Below, piece by piece: positions 17,360 to 25,186 of a stretch of DNA of 64,000 nucleotides (position 1 is its first letter; every line of letters begins with the position of its first letter). Origin of the DNA: Catonella morbi ATCC 51271 (lineage in GTDB: Bacteria; Bacillota; Clostridia; Lachnospirales; Lachnospiraceae). Below the pieces are notes generated by a model that saw only the letters and a program-made list of their open reading frames with translations, searched no databases and was not told where the DNA came from. Location: positions 2,271-66,270 of the forward strand of contig NZ_KI535366.1 of the NCBI RefSeq assembly GCF_000160035.2, read 5' to 3'. Position numbers and translations under genes: made by a program.

Positions 17360-18679
17360 ATGGCAAAGTATAAAATTGTACATTATATAAACCAGTTCTT
17401 TGCCGGCATCGGCGGTGAAGACAAAGCTGACTTTCAGCCGGAAGTAAGAGAAGAGGTTATCGGACCTGGTGTGGCTCTTAAAGCTGAACTTGGTGATGAC
17501 TATGAGATAGTTGCAACAGTAATCTGCGGTGATAACTATTTCGGAGAAAATCTTGATACAGCAACTGATACAATAGTTGAAATGGTTAAGAAATACAATC
17601 CTGATGTATTTGTAGCAGGACCATCATTTAACGCAGGACGTTACGGTGTTGCCTGCGGTACTATCTGTAAGGCAGTTGAAGAAAGACTCGGCTGCAAGGT
17701 TATTACAGCTTCTTATGAAGAAAATCCCGGTGTTGATATGTTCCGTAAGGACATTATCACAGTTAAGACAGGTAACTCTGCTGCTACTATGAAGAAGTCT
17801 GTAGGTAATATTGCTACTCTTATCAAGAAACTTGCTACAGGAGAAGAGATTTTAGGACCTGCTGAAGAAGGTTATCATGAGAGAGGTATTCGAGTTAACT
17901 ACTTTGCAGATGAAAGAGGTTCTGCAAGAGCTATAAAGATGCTTGTTAAGAAGATGAAGGGCGAGGAGTTTACTACAGATCTTCCTATGCCTAAGTTTGA
18001 CAGAGTAGATCCTGCTGCACCTGTTGCAGATATTAAGAAGGCTAAGATTGCTATTGTTACTTCAGGTGGTATTGTCCCACAGGGTAACCCTGATCATATC
18101 GAGTCATCAAACGCTACTAAGTTTGGTGCATATTCAATCGAAGGAATGAAAACACTTTCACCAAAGGATTTCACAACTATCCATGGTGGATATGACAGAC
18201 AGTTCGTTATGGAGAATCCTAACCTTGTAGTACCTCTTGATGTACTCAGAGAGTTAGAAGCAGCCGGAGAATTCGGCGAGCTTTACAATACTTTCTTTAC
18301 CACAACCGGTACCGGTACAGCTACAGGTTCTGCTGCAAAGATGGGAACTGAAATTGGTAAGATTCTTGTTGATGACCATGTAGATGCTGTAATTCTTGTC
18401 AGCACGTGAGGCACCTGTACACGTTGCGGTGCAACGATGGTTAAAGCTATCGAAAGATATGGTATCCCTGTAGTACATATGGCTACTGTAGTTCCTATTT
18501 CACTTACAATAGGTGCTAACAGAATCATTCCTGGTGTTGGTATTCCTTATCCTCTTGGAGATCCTACACAGGGAGAGGCTGATTCTAAGAAGATTCGTGA
18601 AAAAATGGTTAGAAGAGCTCTTAAAACATTACAGACTCCTGTTTCAGAGCAGACTGTATTTGAGACTGATAACTTCTAA
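17360..18679 (+). CDS. grdB: Glycine reductase component B subunit gamma, selenoprotein
   Basis: Selenoprotein of 439 residues. The frame meets a TGA at 18407-18409 (residue 350) and continues open in the same frame to TAA at 18679. The context STUGTCTRCGA is the U-x-x-C-x-x-C site of GrdB, so the TGA is selenocysteine and not a stop. The residue attacks the glycine Schiff base held by GrdE and releases a selenoether of selenoprotein A. The N-terminal start (KIVHYINQFFAGIGGEDKAD) is typical. AAGGAGGG precedes ATG 17360. Standard gene callers would split this into a 349-residue protein and a spurious 80-residue one. GrdA, GrdC and GrdD are not in the window. Confidence 0.96.
18407..18436 (+). 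promoter_or_regulatory. Selenocysteine codon and bacterial SECIS hairpin
   Basis: After TGA (18407-18409), CGTTGC (18422-18427) pairs with GCAACG (18431-18436), leaving a three-base loop GGT. The loop starts 19 bases after the TGA and begins with G, which fits the general bacterial SECIS description (short stem, loop 16-37 bases from the codon, G at loop position 1 or 2). Confidence 0.75.
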
Positions 18680-18693
18680 TTAAAGCAACAATA

Positions 18694-18748
18694 ACTGCCC
18701 GTATCTTTATATGTATAAAGCTTATAGTGAGGATCCGGGCAGTATTTT
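18694..18748 (+). terminator. Terminator after grdB
   Basis: ACTGCCCG (18694-18701) pairs with CGGGCAGT (18736-18743), followed by ATTTTTA. The long 34-base loop has its own small AT-rich pairing. Confidence 0.65.
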
Positions 18749-18887
18749 TAATCAAATCCGATTATCCGTATTTTGGCCTGCAGACAGTTTCAGTCCCAGC
18801 TGTGATAGTTTGAGGAGTGGATGGGGTTTGATGGTACTATGTATCAAAATGAAGATATGTAAATAATAATATAGTGGGGTAATATAT

Positions 18888-20030
18888 ATGGGACAGGATA
18901 ATGCAGTAAGTTGGAAAAGAGTTATAATTCTTGCCGGTGCTATTATAGCATTTACCATAGGTTCAGGTTTTGCAACCGGACAGGAGATTATTCAGTACTA
19001 TACAGCGTATGGTGTTAAAGGACTTTTGGCTTTGCTTGTGTTTTTTGTAGCCTTCCTTTATTACAATTTTAACTTTGCAAAAGCCGGTGCTGAAGAAAAG
19101 TTTGAAAAGTCGAATGATATTTATAAGTATTACTGCGGAAAATATGTAGGTACTTTCTGTGATTACTATTCAACAATATTCTGTTATATGTCATTCTGGG
19201 TAATGGTAGGCGGTGCAGCTTCAACTCTTAATCAGGAATATGATCTTCCTCTTTGGGTTGGCGCAGTAGTTTTGGTTGTTACTGCAACCGTTACAGTTTT
19301 AGGTGGACTTAACTCACTTGTAGATGCTATCGGTATAGTTGGTCCTATTATAGTTGTACTTTGTATAGCTATCGGTATTATAACTGTTATCAGAGATGGC
19401 GGTCAGATTCAGGCAGGTCTGGATGTTATTGCAAACAGTACCTATGAAGGAGCAAAAGAAGGTGAGACCATTAAAAATGCAGGTGCTACCTGGCTTGCTT
19501 CAGGTCTTTCATATGCAGGTTTCGTTCTTCTTTGGTTCGCAAGCTTTACAGCTGCTCTCGGTTCAAAGAATACAAAGAAAAACTTAAACTATGGTATCAT
19601 TGGTGGTACTCTTGCGATTTGTATAGCAATCATCCTTGTTTCTTTTGCACAGATTGCAAATATCAATACACCTAGTGCAGATGGCAGCGTTTTTGTATGG
19701 AATGCAGCTATTCCAAACCTCATTCTTGCTATGAAAATTTGGAAACCATTTTCATCAATATTTGCGATAGTGGTATTTGCAGGTATTTATACAACAGCAG
19801 TACCTCTTCTTTACAATCCTGCTTCAAGATTTGCTAAAGAGGGTACAAGCCAGTTTAAGATACTTACCGTAGTACTTGCGGTAGTTGGTTTGGTAGTAGG
19901 ACTTTTCCTTCCGTTTAAGATTCTTGTAAATTATATTTACGTATTAAATGGTTATGTAGGAGCAGTACTTATTATATTCATGGTATGGAAGAATATCAAA
20001 GATACCTTCCTTAAGAAAAAGAATGCCTAA
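18888..20030 (+). CDS. YkvI-family membrane transporter, candidate glycine/amino-acid carrier
   Basis: 380 residues with about ten membrane segments. The first segment contains IGSGFATGQEIIQYY, an unwound-helix motif of the LeuT-fold/YkvI family. Distinct features are YMSFWVMVGGAAST, GGLNSLVDAIGIVGP, and a C-terminal lysine-rich tail. YkvI proteins are uncharacterised or assumed sodium-coupled carriers. The position right after grdEB suggests import of glycine or a related substrate, which is inference. ATG 18888 follows GTGGGGT (about 18873-18879). The 208 bases before it hold the grdB terminator and a stretch with weak inverted symmetry (ATCAAATCC near 18752, GGGTTTGAT near 18825) of unknown role. 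Confidence 0.8.
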   Translation: MGQDNAVSWKRVIILAGAIIAFTIGSGFATGQEIIQYYTAYGVKGLLALLVFFVAFLYYNFNFAKAGAEEKFEKSNDIYKYYCGKYVGTFCDYYSTIFCYMSFWVMVGGAASTLNQEYDLPLWVGAVVLVVTATVTVLGGLNSLVDAIGIVGPIIVVLCIAIGIITVIRDGGQIQAGLDVIANSTYEGAKEGETIKNAGATWLASGLSYAGFVLLWFASFTAALGSKNTKKNLNYGIIGGTLAICIAIILVSFAQIANINTPSADGSVFVWNAAIPNLILAMKIWKPFSSIFAIVVFAGIYTTAVPLLYNPASRFAKEGTSQFKILTVVLAVVGLVVGLFLPFKILVNYIYVLNGYVGAVLIIFMVWKNIKDTFLKKKNA

Positions 20031-20040
20031 TTGAAACCAA

Positions 20041-20078
20041 AAGAAAGCCTTGTCATTTATCGTGACAGGGCTTTCTTT
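20041..20078. terminator. Terminator between convergent genes
   Basis: AAGAAAGCCTTGTCA (20041-20055) pairs with TGACAGGGCTTTCTT (20063-20077) with one G-U pair. The T-rich 3' side serves the plus strand; the minus-strand side is also fairly T-rich, so it may serve mazF too. Confidence 0.75.
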
Positions 20079-20093
20079 ATTGTGCTGTTTTAG

Positions 20094-20429
20094 TTAAATC
20101 AAATCAAACAAGAGCTTGTATTTATTTATAATCTCTTTGAGCTCTGTTTTATTCAATGATTCTTCAATCTTCGTTACTCCACGTGCTTTTAAGTCTAAGG
20201 CTATGGTCTGATCAAGCATAATCTTACCCTTTACTATCTTTGTGCTTGTTAAAGTATGATAGGTTGGATAGTTCCGTTCTGTTGTTGAGATTGGAGCAAC
20301 TATAGTTAAACCACCAAACTTGGCCACTAAATCATGACTGAGAGCAATGGCAGGCCGCCTGTGCTTTTGTTCATGCCCGATACTGGGATTAAAATCCACA
20401 TAGAAAATATCGCCTTGTGAAACTACCAT
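20094..20429 (-). CDS. mazF: MazF-type mRNA interferase toxin
   Basis: 111 residues of the PemK/MazF family. Hallmarks are QGDIFYVDFNPSIGHEQKHRRPAIALS near the N-terminus (shown by its first part QGDIFYVDFNP and the RRPAI motif), VAPISTTERNYPTY in the middle, and KGKIMLDQTIALDLKARGV, where the conserved TQ/DQ turn contributes to RNA cutting. Such toxins cut mRNA at short sequence sites and are neutralised by MazE. The start overlaps the 3' end of mazE by 7 bases, the normal coupling for these pairs. Confidence 0.93.
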   Translation of the reverse strand: MVVSQGDIFYVDFNPSIGHEQKHRRPAIALSHDLVAKFGGLTIVAPISTTERNYPTYHTLTSTKIVKGKIMLDQTIALDLKARGVTKIEESLNKTELKEIINKYKLLFDLI

Positions 20430-20689
20430 TGCAATTCTTCTCCTTTTGATTCTCCCCAGTCAGCTTCCTGATGACGTACTCCGTCATCTTCCCAACCTGC
20501 AAACAAGTCTTGAATACTGTCAGGTTTTTGACTTTCGGGTGTCAAAACAATCGACCTGTCTTTGACAGAAACAGAAAACTTCTGATTAACATCAATGTCT
20601 AATAACTTTAAAATACTTGTCGGTATTCTGGTTGCTTTTGAGTTACCCCATTGTGAGAGGGTGGTATATTCTTGCATAACATTTTCCAT
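20423..20689 (-). CDS. mazE: MazE-type antitoxin (AbrB-like fold)
   Basis: 88 residues. The N-terminal DNA-binding swapped-hairpin segment reads LSQWGNSKATRIPTSILKLL, followed by FSVSVKDRSIVLTPE, as in MazE/AbrB proteins. The C-terminal tail is acidic and tryptophan-containing (FAGWEDD, EADWGESKGEELQW), the type of extension that blocks MazF. ATG at 20689 (minus strand) follows GGAGGTG; the longer frame up to 20746 would run through the operator and is unlikely. It is probably autoregulated through the palindrome at 20711-20729. Confidence 0.9.
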   Translation of the reverse strand: MENVMQEYTTLSQWGNSKATRIPTSILKLLDIDVNQKFSVSVKDRSIVLTPESQKPDSIQDLFAGWEDDGVRHQEADWGESKGEELQW

Positions 20690-20710
20690 AAATTCACCTC
20701 CATATAAAAA

Positions 20711-20739
20711 GGATATACCATGTATATCCTTTGTGTCAA
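20711..20739 (-). promoter_or_regulatory. mazEF promoter and palindromic operator
   Basis: GGATATAC (20711-20718) and GTATATCC (20722-20729) form a perfect 8-bp inverted repeat around CAT. On the minus strand TTGACA (20734-20739) lies 16 bases from TATATC (20712-20717), so the palindrome overlaps the -10 region, as expected for autoregulation by MazE or MazEF. Confidence 0.6.
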
Positions 20740-20748
20740 GTGTCAAAA

Positions 20749-21318
20749 CTATAGATTCAAATTATCCCTTAGATTTTCCCTGTTCCACAGTGTAATCAAA
20801 GCTTCCTTTGAGGCATCTATAACCTCGGGTGAGAATCTGGAGGTTGTTATTATCATACCCTGTGTACAGGCTCTTTGCTTCATTTCAACCCTGAAATTAT
20901 CAAAAGCTTCTATATCTATAAGTTCATCAGTGCATATTACAAGTATGGCACCCCTCTCTGTGAAGGCTTCTCCGTTTCTGGTACCTTCCCTCACACAGAC
21001 ATAATGACTTCCGGGAAATTCCGACTCGTAAGGTTCTAAGGCAAAGCCGCGACTTGTATATAGAGATATTATTTTTGAGGTAAGCTCTTCTTCTGAAATA
21101 GCCTCTATCTTTTCCAGCTTATTCTGAGCAGTTGCTTCTGTCCCATATTTTTTTCCGAGTATTTTAGTTAAAATAGGAGCAAGTATGAGAAGGAGAACGC
21201 AGATTCCTATATTAAAAGGAGATAGCTCTCCAAACCTGATTCCGATTAAAACAAGTAGGATGGCTGCAAAAAGAAAAAAAGCAAGTTCAAATTTAATAGT
21301 GGGTTTGTTGTTATTCAT
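20749..21318 (-). CDS. Membrane-anchored protein with Mrr-like nuclease-fold domain
   Basis: 189 residues. Two hydrophobic segments near the N-terminus (about residues 10-27 and 34-51) are followed by a soluble domain of about 120 residues: EEELTSKIISLYTSRGF, then HYVCVREG, AILVICTDELIDIEAF and TQGMIITTSRFSPEVIDAS. This pattern of a helix, strands and a helix, ending in a GxIxTTSxFSxE-like motif, resembles the restriction-endonuclease-like Mrr_cat fold. The usual catalytic D...QxK signature is not clear, so it may be inactive. It stands upstream of mazEF on the same strand. Function unknown. Confidence 0.55.
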   Translation of the reverse strand: MNNNKPTIKFELAFFLFAAILLVLIGIRFGELSPFNIGICVLLLILAPILTKILGKKYGTEATAQNKLEKIEAISEEELTSKIISLYTSRGFALEPYESEFPGSHYVCVREGTRNGEAFTERGAILVICTDELIDIEAFDNFRVEMKQRACTQGMIITTSRFSPEVIDASKEALITLWNRENLRDNLNL

Positions 21319-21342
21319 TTTATGTTCCTCTTATAATCATTA

Positions 21343-21454
21343 ATATTCAATTATTCACGTCATGGGTTACAGGCCTCTTGTTACGCATAGTACAGTAGGA
21401 TAACTGCTTTCGGTCTTGACCGCGGCTGGATGTTTTGCGAATAATTTGGATTAA
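21343..21454 (-). repeat. Palindromic repeat, family 2, copy A (inverted, internally deleted)
   Basis: Ends in imperfect inverted repeats (TTCAATTATTCAC near 21346, GCGAATAATTTGGATTAA near 21437). The interior, GGGTTACAGGCCTCTTG...GCATAGTACAGTAG...CTTTCGGTCTTGACC, matches the reverse complement of the copy at 52692-52870, but only one of the two internal hairpins remains. The rest of the 380-base gap up to purC is AT-rich with a promoter-like motif at 21644-21659. Confidence 0.65.
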
Positions 21455-21643
21455 CTTATAGTATATCATTCCACATCATATAATACACTAAAATTGAACA
21501 GATTAACAGTAAATAATAAAAAATCTCTGAGAAATAGCACTGTGACGGATACGTAGATATAGCTTTTTACCTTTTATTAGAAGTGATAAAAAGTATTAGG
21601 ATTAAATATTATAATTGTTCATATAGATATTTCTATTTATAAG

Positions 21644-21659
21644 TGATATAGTATAATCA
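21644..21659 (+). promoter_or_regulatory. Probable purC promoter -10 region
   Basis: TGATATAGTATAATCA contains a consensus TATAAT (21652-21657). The identical 16 bases occur at 49013-49028 upstream of adhE. No good -35 element is seen. Confidence 0.45.
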
Positions 21660-21700
21660 TAGCGATTTATAAATGCCTGCTTATGAAAGGAAGGAAGATT

Positions 21701-22576
21701 ATGAAGGAATACACTCCTGTTAAAGAAGGAAAGATAAGAGAAGTTTATGATATAGGTGACAGCCTGATTATGGTTGCTACTGACAGAATATCAGCATTTG
21801 ACCACATATTAAAGAATAAGATATCAGATAAGGGTGCCATTCTTACTCAGATGTCAAAATTCTGGTTTGATTTTACAAAGGATATTCTTCCTAACCATAT
21901 GTTAAGTGTAGATGTAAATGATATGCCTGAGTTTTTTAGAAAGCCTGAGTTTACGGGAAACAGTATGAAGGTGAAGAAGCTTCGTATGCTTCCTCTTGAA
22001 TGTATTGTCCGTGGCTACATTACGGGAAGCGGCTGGGCAAGCTACAAAGAAAACGGTACAGTTTGCGGTATTAAGCTTCCGGAGGGACTCAGTGAATCCG
22101 AAAAACTGCCTGAGCCTATATATACTCCGAGTACAAAGGCGGAGATAGGGCTTCATGATGAAAATATTTCTTATGAGCAGAGTATAGAAGTGCTTGAAAA
22201 GGAATTTCCGGGTAAGGGAGAAGAGTATGCCCTAAAGCTTAAAGAAGCTACCATAGCTCTGTATAAAAAATGTGCTGATTATGCTCTTTCTAAGGGAATT
22301 ATAATAGCAGATACCAAGTTCGAGTTCGGTCTTGATGAAAATGACAATATTGTAATAGGAGATGAGATGCTTACACCTGACAGCTCCAGATTCTGGCCGC
22401 TTGAAGGCTTTAAGGTAGGAGCAGGACAGCCTTCTTATGATAAGCAGTTTGTAAGAGACTGGCTCAAGGCTAACCCGGACAGCGATTATCTGCTTCCTGA
22501 TGAGGTAATAGAAAAAACCATAGAGAAATATAAGGAAGCGTTTAAGTTACTCACAGGAGAAGATTTCAGAAAATAA
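21701..22576 (+). CDS. purC: SAICAR synthase (phosphoribosylaminoimidazole-succinocarboxamide synthase)
   Basis: Joins aspartate to CAIR with ATP, step eight of purine synthesis. About 291 residues, the longer form common in Clostridia and Bacteroidetes. Visible motifs: KEGKIREVYDIGDSLIMVAT at the start, RISAFDHIL, LECIVRGYITGSGW, IADTKFEFGLDENDNIVIGDE in two parts, and LTPDSSRFWP. ATG 21701 has AAGGAAGG before it; an ATG at 21683 is in frame but worse placed. It stands alone, with its own terminator, not with other pur genes. Confidence 0.96.
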   Translation: MKEYTPVKEGKIREVYDIGDSLIMVATDRISAFDHILKNKISDKGAILTQMSKFWFDFTKDILPNHMLSVDVNDMPEFFRKPEFTGNSMKVKKLRMLPLECIVRGYITGSGWASYKENGTVCGIKLPEGLSESEKLPEPIYTPSTKAEIGLHDENISYEQSIEVLEKEFPGKGEEYALKLKEATIALYKKCADYALSKGIIIADTKFEFGLDENDNIVIGDEMLTPDSSRFWPLEGFKVGAGQPSYDKQFVRDWLKANPDSDYLLPDEVIEKTIEKYKEAFKLLTGEDFRK

Positions 22577-22595
22577 ATAAGATACCGTATATAAT

Positions 22596-22631
22596 ATGAA
22601 GGGACTGACGTTATCTCAGTCCCTTCATTTA
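22596..22631 (+). terminator. Terminator of purC
   Basis: ATGAAGGGACTGA pairs with TCAGTCCCTTCAT, with a short loop and a few T at the end. Confidence 0.7.
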
Positions 22632-22639
22632 TAAAATAT

Positions 22640-22752
22640 GCCAAATTATTCTCGAAACATGTTGTGAAATATCGCAATCAAGCCAAAGACTACAATTACG
22701 ATATTTTACGGATGTTTGTTAATAACATCACATAGTTGCAGACCTAAAATCA
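22640..22752 (+). repeat. Palindromic repeat, family 2, copy D (right part missing)
   Basis: Begins GCCAAATTATTCTCGAAACA, and shares with other copies the AATCAAGCC loop, the ATTACGATATTTTACGGATGTTT arm (split here around 22700) and the start of the second hairpin (CATAGTTGCAGACC). The right inverted end is not found; it stops at the 3' end of tyrS. Confidence 0.65.
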
Positions 22753-22757
22753 TTTAT

Positions 22758-23981
22758 TTAGAGGGTAACCTTACAAAACTTTTTCTTACCCTTTCTTACA
22801 ATAAGACCTTCGCCTTGTAACTCTTCAGGCTTAAAAGTAGCTGCAAAGTCAGTTACCTTCTCATCATTTACAACTACACCTCCTTGTTCAACAGCACGTC
22901 TGCCCTCTGAGCGGGTAGCCACAAGCCTCGACTTGTGAAGCAGGGTAATTATATCAAAGACTCCGTCTCTGGCATCTTCCATACTTATAGTGAAAGAAGG
23001 CATATTTTCAAGACTTCCTCCGCCTGCAAACAAAGCCTTGGCGGCAGACTGAGCCTTATTTGCTTCCTCTTCGCCATGTACCAGCTTGGTAAGCTCGAAA
23101 GCGAGTATCTCCTTTGCTTCATTGAGCTTAGCACCTTCCCAGGCTTCCATTGCAAGTATTTCTTCTATAGGAAGGAAGGTAAGAAGCTTGAGGCATTTGA
23201 TTACATCACCGTCATCCACATTTCTCCAGTACTGGTAGAAGTCATAAGGTGTGGTCTTTTCAGGATCAAGCCATACAGCGCCGTTTGCGGTCTTGCCCAT
23301 CTTCTTGCCCTCTGAATTGAGCAGAAGAGTAATAGTCATAGCATGAGCATCTTTTCCCAGCTTTCTTCTTATAAGCTCGGTACCTGCGAGCATATTACTC
23401 CACTGGTCATCACCGCCAAATTCCATATTACAGCCGTATTTCTGATATAACATATAGAAGTCAAAGCCCTGCATAAGCATATAGTTAAACTCTAAGAAGC
23501 TGAGCCCCTTCTCCATACGCTGTTTGTAGCACTCTGCGGCAAGCATCCTGTTTACGGAGAAATGCGGACCTATATCTCTTAAAAATTCAATATAGTTAAG
23601 GTCAAGAAGCCAGTCGGCATTATTTACCATAATAGCCTTGCCTTCACCAAAATCTATGAATCTTTCCATCTGCTTTTTGAAGCATTTACAGTTATGCTCT
23701 ATAGTTTCCTTTGTCATCATAGTACGCATATCGGTTCTTCCGGAAGGGTCACCTATCATACCGGTACCGCCGCCCATAAGAGCTATCGGTTTGTTGCCGG
23801 CCATCTGAAGCCTTTTCATAAGGCAGAGTGCCATAAAATGTCCTACATGAAGGCTGTCGGCGGTAGGATCAAAGCCTATATAAAATACAGCCTTGCCCTC
23901 ATTTACCATCTTGCTGATTTCTTCTTCGTTAGTTACCTGGGCAATCAGCCCCCTTGCTTTAAGTTCCTCATAAACAGTCAT
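22758..23981 (-). CDS. tyrS: Tyrosyl-tRNA synthetase
   Basis: Charges tRNA-Tyr. 407 residues with the class I signatures HVGH (in [11 protein letters not shown], near residue 43) and KMGKT (a KMSKS variant, near 229), the tyrosine-binding region [17 protein letters not shown]-type (here [14 protein letters not shown] and [10 protein letters not shown]), and a C-terminal S4 RNA-binding domain (about 340-407, with [19 protein letters not shown]). Start ATG 23981 has AAGGAGG before it. Expression is controlled by the T-box leader at 24263-24524; a family 2 repeat (24051-24231) lies between leader and gene. Confidence 0.97.
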   Translation of the reverse strand: MTVYEELKARGLIAQVTNEEEISKMVNEGKAVFYIGFDPTADSLHVGHFMALCLMKRLQMAGNKPIALMGGGTGMIGDPSGRTDMRTMMTKETIEHNCKCFKKQMERFIDFGEGKAIMVNNADWLLDLNYIEFLRDIGPHFSVNRMLAAECYKQRMEKGLSFLEFNYMLMQGFDFYMLYQKYGCNMEFGGDDQWSNMLAGTELIRRKLGKDAHAMTITLLLNSEGKKMGKTANGAVWLDPEKTTPYDFYQYWRNVDDGDVIKCLKLLTFLPIEEILAMEAWEGAKLNEAKEILAFELTKLVHGEEEANKAQSAAKALFAGGGSLENMPSFTISMEDARDGVFDIITLLHKSRLVATRSEGRRAVEQGGVVVNDEKVTDFAATFKPEELQGEGLIVRKGKKKFCKVTL

Positions 23982-24050
23982 ACTTTTCCTCCTTGTATAT
24001 TTCAAATAAATGAGCGGTACCATAGTGTGATCCCACGGCGAGATTATTAT

Positions 24051-24231
24051 TTAACCCAAATTATTCGCGAAACACCTTGTGAAATATTCTAATCAAGCCA
24101 CAAAACACCAATTATGACATTTTACGGATGTTTAGTAATATCCTCTATAGCCACAGACCGAAAATATTTATCAAACAGTAATATGTAGGATAAGAGGTCT
24201 GCGGGCTATGGGGTGAATAATTGGGGGTTAA
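24051..24231 (+). repeat. Palindromic repeat, family 2, copy B
   Basis: About 180 bases bounded by TTAACCCAAATTATTCGC on the left and GTGAATAATTGGGGGTTAA on the right, an imperfect inverted pair. Internally it has the two hairpin regions of the family (AAACACCTTGTGAAATATT...ATTTTACGGATGTTT, and CTATAGCCACAGACC...GGTCTGCGGGCTATGG). It lies inside the transcribed leader of tyrS, between the T-box terminator and the start codon. Confidence 0.8.
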
Positions 24232-24262
24232 TACGGAATTTCGAAGAAATTTCCTATTAAAT
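24228..24262 (+). repeat. Solitary hairpin like the first stem of family 1
   Basis: TTAATACGGAATTTC (24228-24242) and GAAATTTCCTATTAA (24246-24260) form a stem very similar to the 5' hairpin of the family 1 repeats, without their GC-rich core. It overlaps the right end of the family 2 copy by the shared TTAA. Confidence 0.5.
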
Positions 24263-24524
24263 AAAAAAGCCCCCGTCCTTCAAAGGACGAGAGCGTTAAG
24301 CTTCGTGTTACCACCTTAATTCACAGATTATATCTGCCTCAACCGGGTACAAAACTTCTATACCCTGACCCTTTAACGGAAGTCTGCCGTCACAGCCTAA
24401 TTGCTTAACGCTTTCAGTGTGAAACTCCGAGATGTATTCATTAAGACTCTTTCTTTCGCCTCTCACCGACCGGCTAATCTCTGTAAGTGAACATCTTAAC
24501 TACTTCTTCTCATCATAGTTTGTA
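24263..24524 (-). promoter_or_regulatory. T-box leader of tyrS (specifier TAC, tyrosine)
   Basis: Read on the minus strand, the leader has an AG-rich beginning, a GGTGAGAGGCGAAAG segment, a specifier region GAATACATCTCGGAG with codon TAC (plus-strand 24434-24436), the T-box core AAGGTGGTAACACGAAG (24301-24317), and a terminator with CGTCC (24285-24289 on the complementary strand) pairing with GGACG before GGGGGCTTTTTT (24263-24278). Uncharged tRNA-Tyr would stabilise the antiterminator and permit tyrS transcription. Confidence 0.92.
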
Positions 24525-24530
24525 ATGAAA

Positions 24531-24559
24531 ATTAAAACATAACTTCACGTTTTTGTCAA
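24531..24559 (-). promoter_or_regulatory. Promoter of the tyrS T-box transcript
   Basis: On the minus strand TTGACA (24554-24559), 17-base spacer, TTTAAT (24531-24536), placing the start near 24524, just before the T-box structure. Confidence 0.7.
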
Positions 24560-24686
24560 GAAAAAATAATTATGCTTATAATTTATTAAGATAAGCTAAA
24601 GATTATTAAGATTTTGCCGATATTAATAATGTAAAAAATAATTATAATTATAAAATTTTTATAAAATCGTAATAGAACCGTTAAAA

Positions 24687-24719
24687 TGTAACTATTTTGT
24701 AACTATTTAGTGATATAAA
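24687..24719 (+). promoter_or_regulatory. Tandem TGTAAC sites and -10 element, copy 1
   Basis: TGTAAC at 24687-24692 and 24698-24703 (11-bp spacing), then ten bases to TATAAA at 24714-24719. The same layout occurs before pilT (27012-27044). Tandem hexamers one helical turn apart, next to a -10 element without a -35, resemble an activator site for an OmpR-type response regulator. About 280 bases separate it from the GGDEF remnant; that stretch (24720-25000) is AT-rich with no gene that I can recognise. Confidence 0.55.
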
Positions 24720-24939
24720 TACAGTTTAAAGAGGATTATTTTTGTTTATTATACTTCTTTTTTTAACTTAATAATGCAGGTATAAGTTTAGCCGTATATT
24801 AATCAGTATAATGAAGAGAGGTTTACAGTGTTTTGATTATAAACATTTTCGTATAGACTGCTATGTCTACGTAAGTTATCAAGATAAATTATGAACGTGA
24901 CATGGAAGTTTCTTTCAACTTATTAACAGATATATATAA

Positions 24940-25145
24940 TTTAATGATTATTATGGCTATTTTACCTTTATAAATAAAAACAACACACAGCTTTTTTCAT
25001 TGGGATTGAAACTCCCTTTTGATATATCAATTAGTCTTGGATATGCGGTATATGATAACGAACCGGACGGTTCTTCATCTGTTTTTATTAAGAGATCGGA
25101 TGAAAGAATGTATACGGAGAAGGGGCTTCATCACGAGAATCCGCC
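24940..25145 (+). pseudogene. Remnant of a GGDEF (diguanylate cyclase) gene
   Basis: The frame around 25000 translates to LPFDISISLGYAVYD, then SSVFIKRSDERMYTEKGLHH, which is the C-terminal end of a GGDEF domain (final strand SISLGYAVY and the AD-x-x-MY-x-x-K helix, here SDERMYTEK). The active-site GGDEF motif and everything before it are absent, so this is a decayed fragment. The frame then drifts out of similarity and runs into the start of pilB in another frame. Confidence 0.7.
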
Positions 25146-25186
25146 TTACGGGTTAATAATAATACTATATAAAAATAGGAGACATT

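Noticed and set aside
18437-18679. Separate 80-residue gene after grdB
   Set aside because: It is the C-terminal part of GrdB after the selenocysteine codon, in the same frame.
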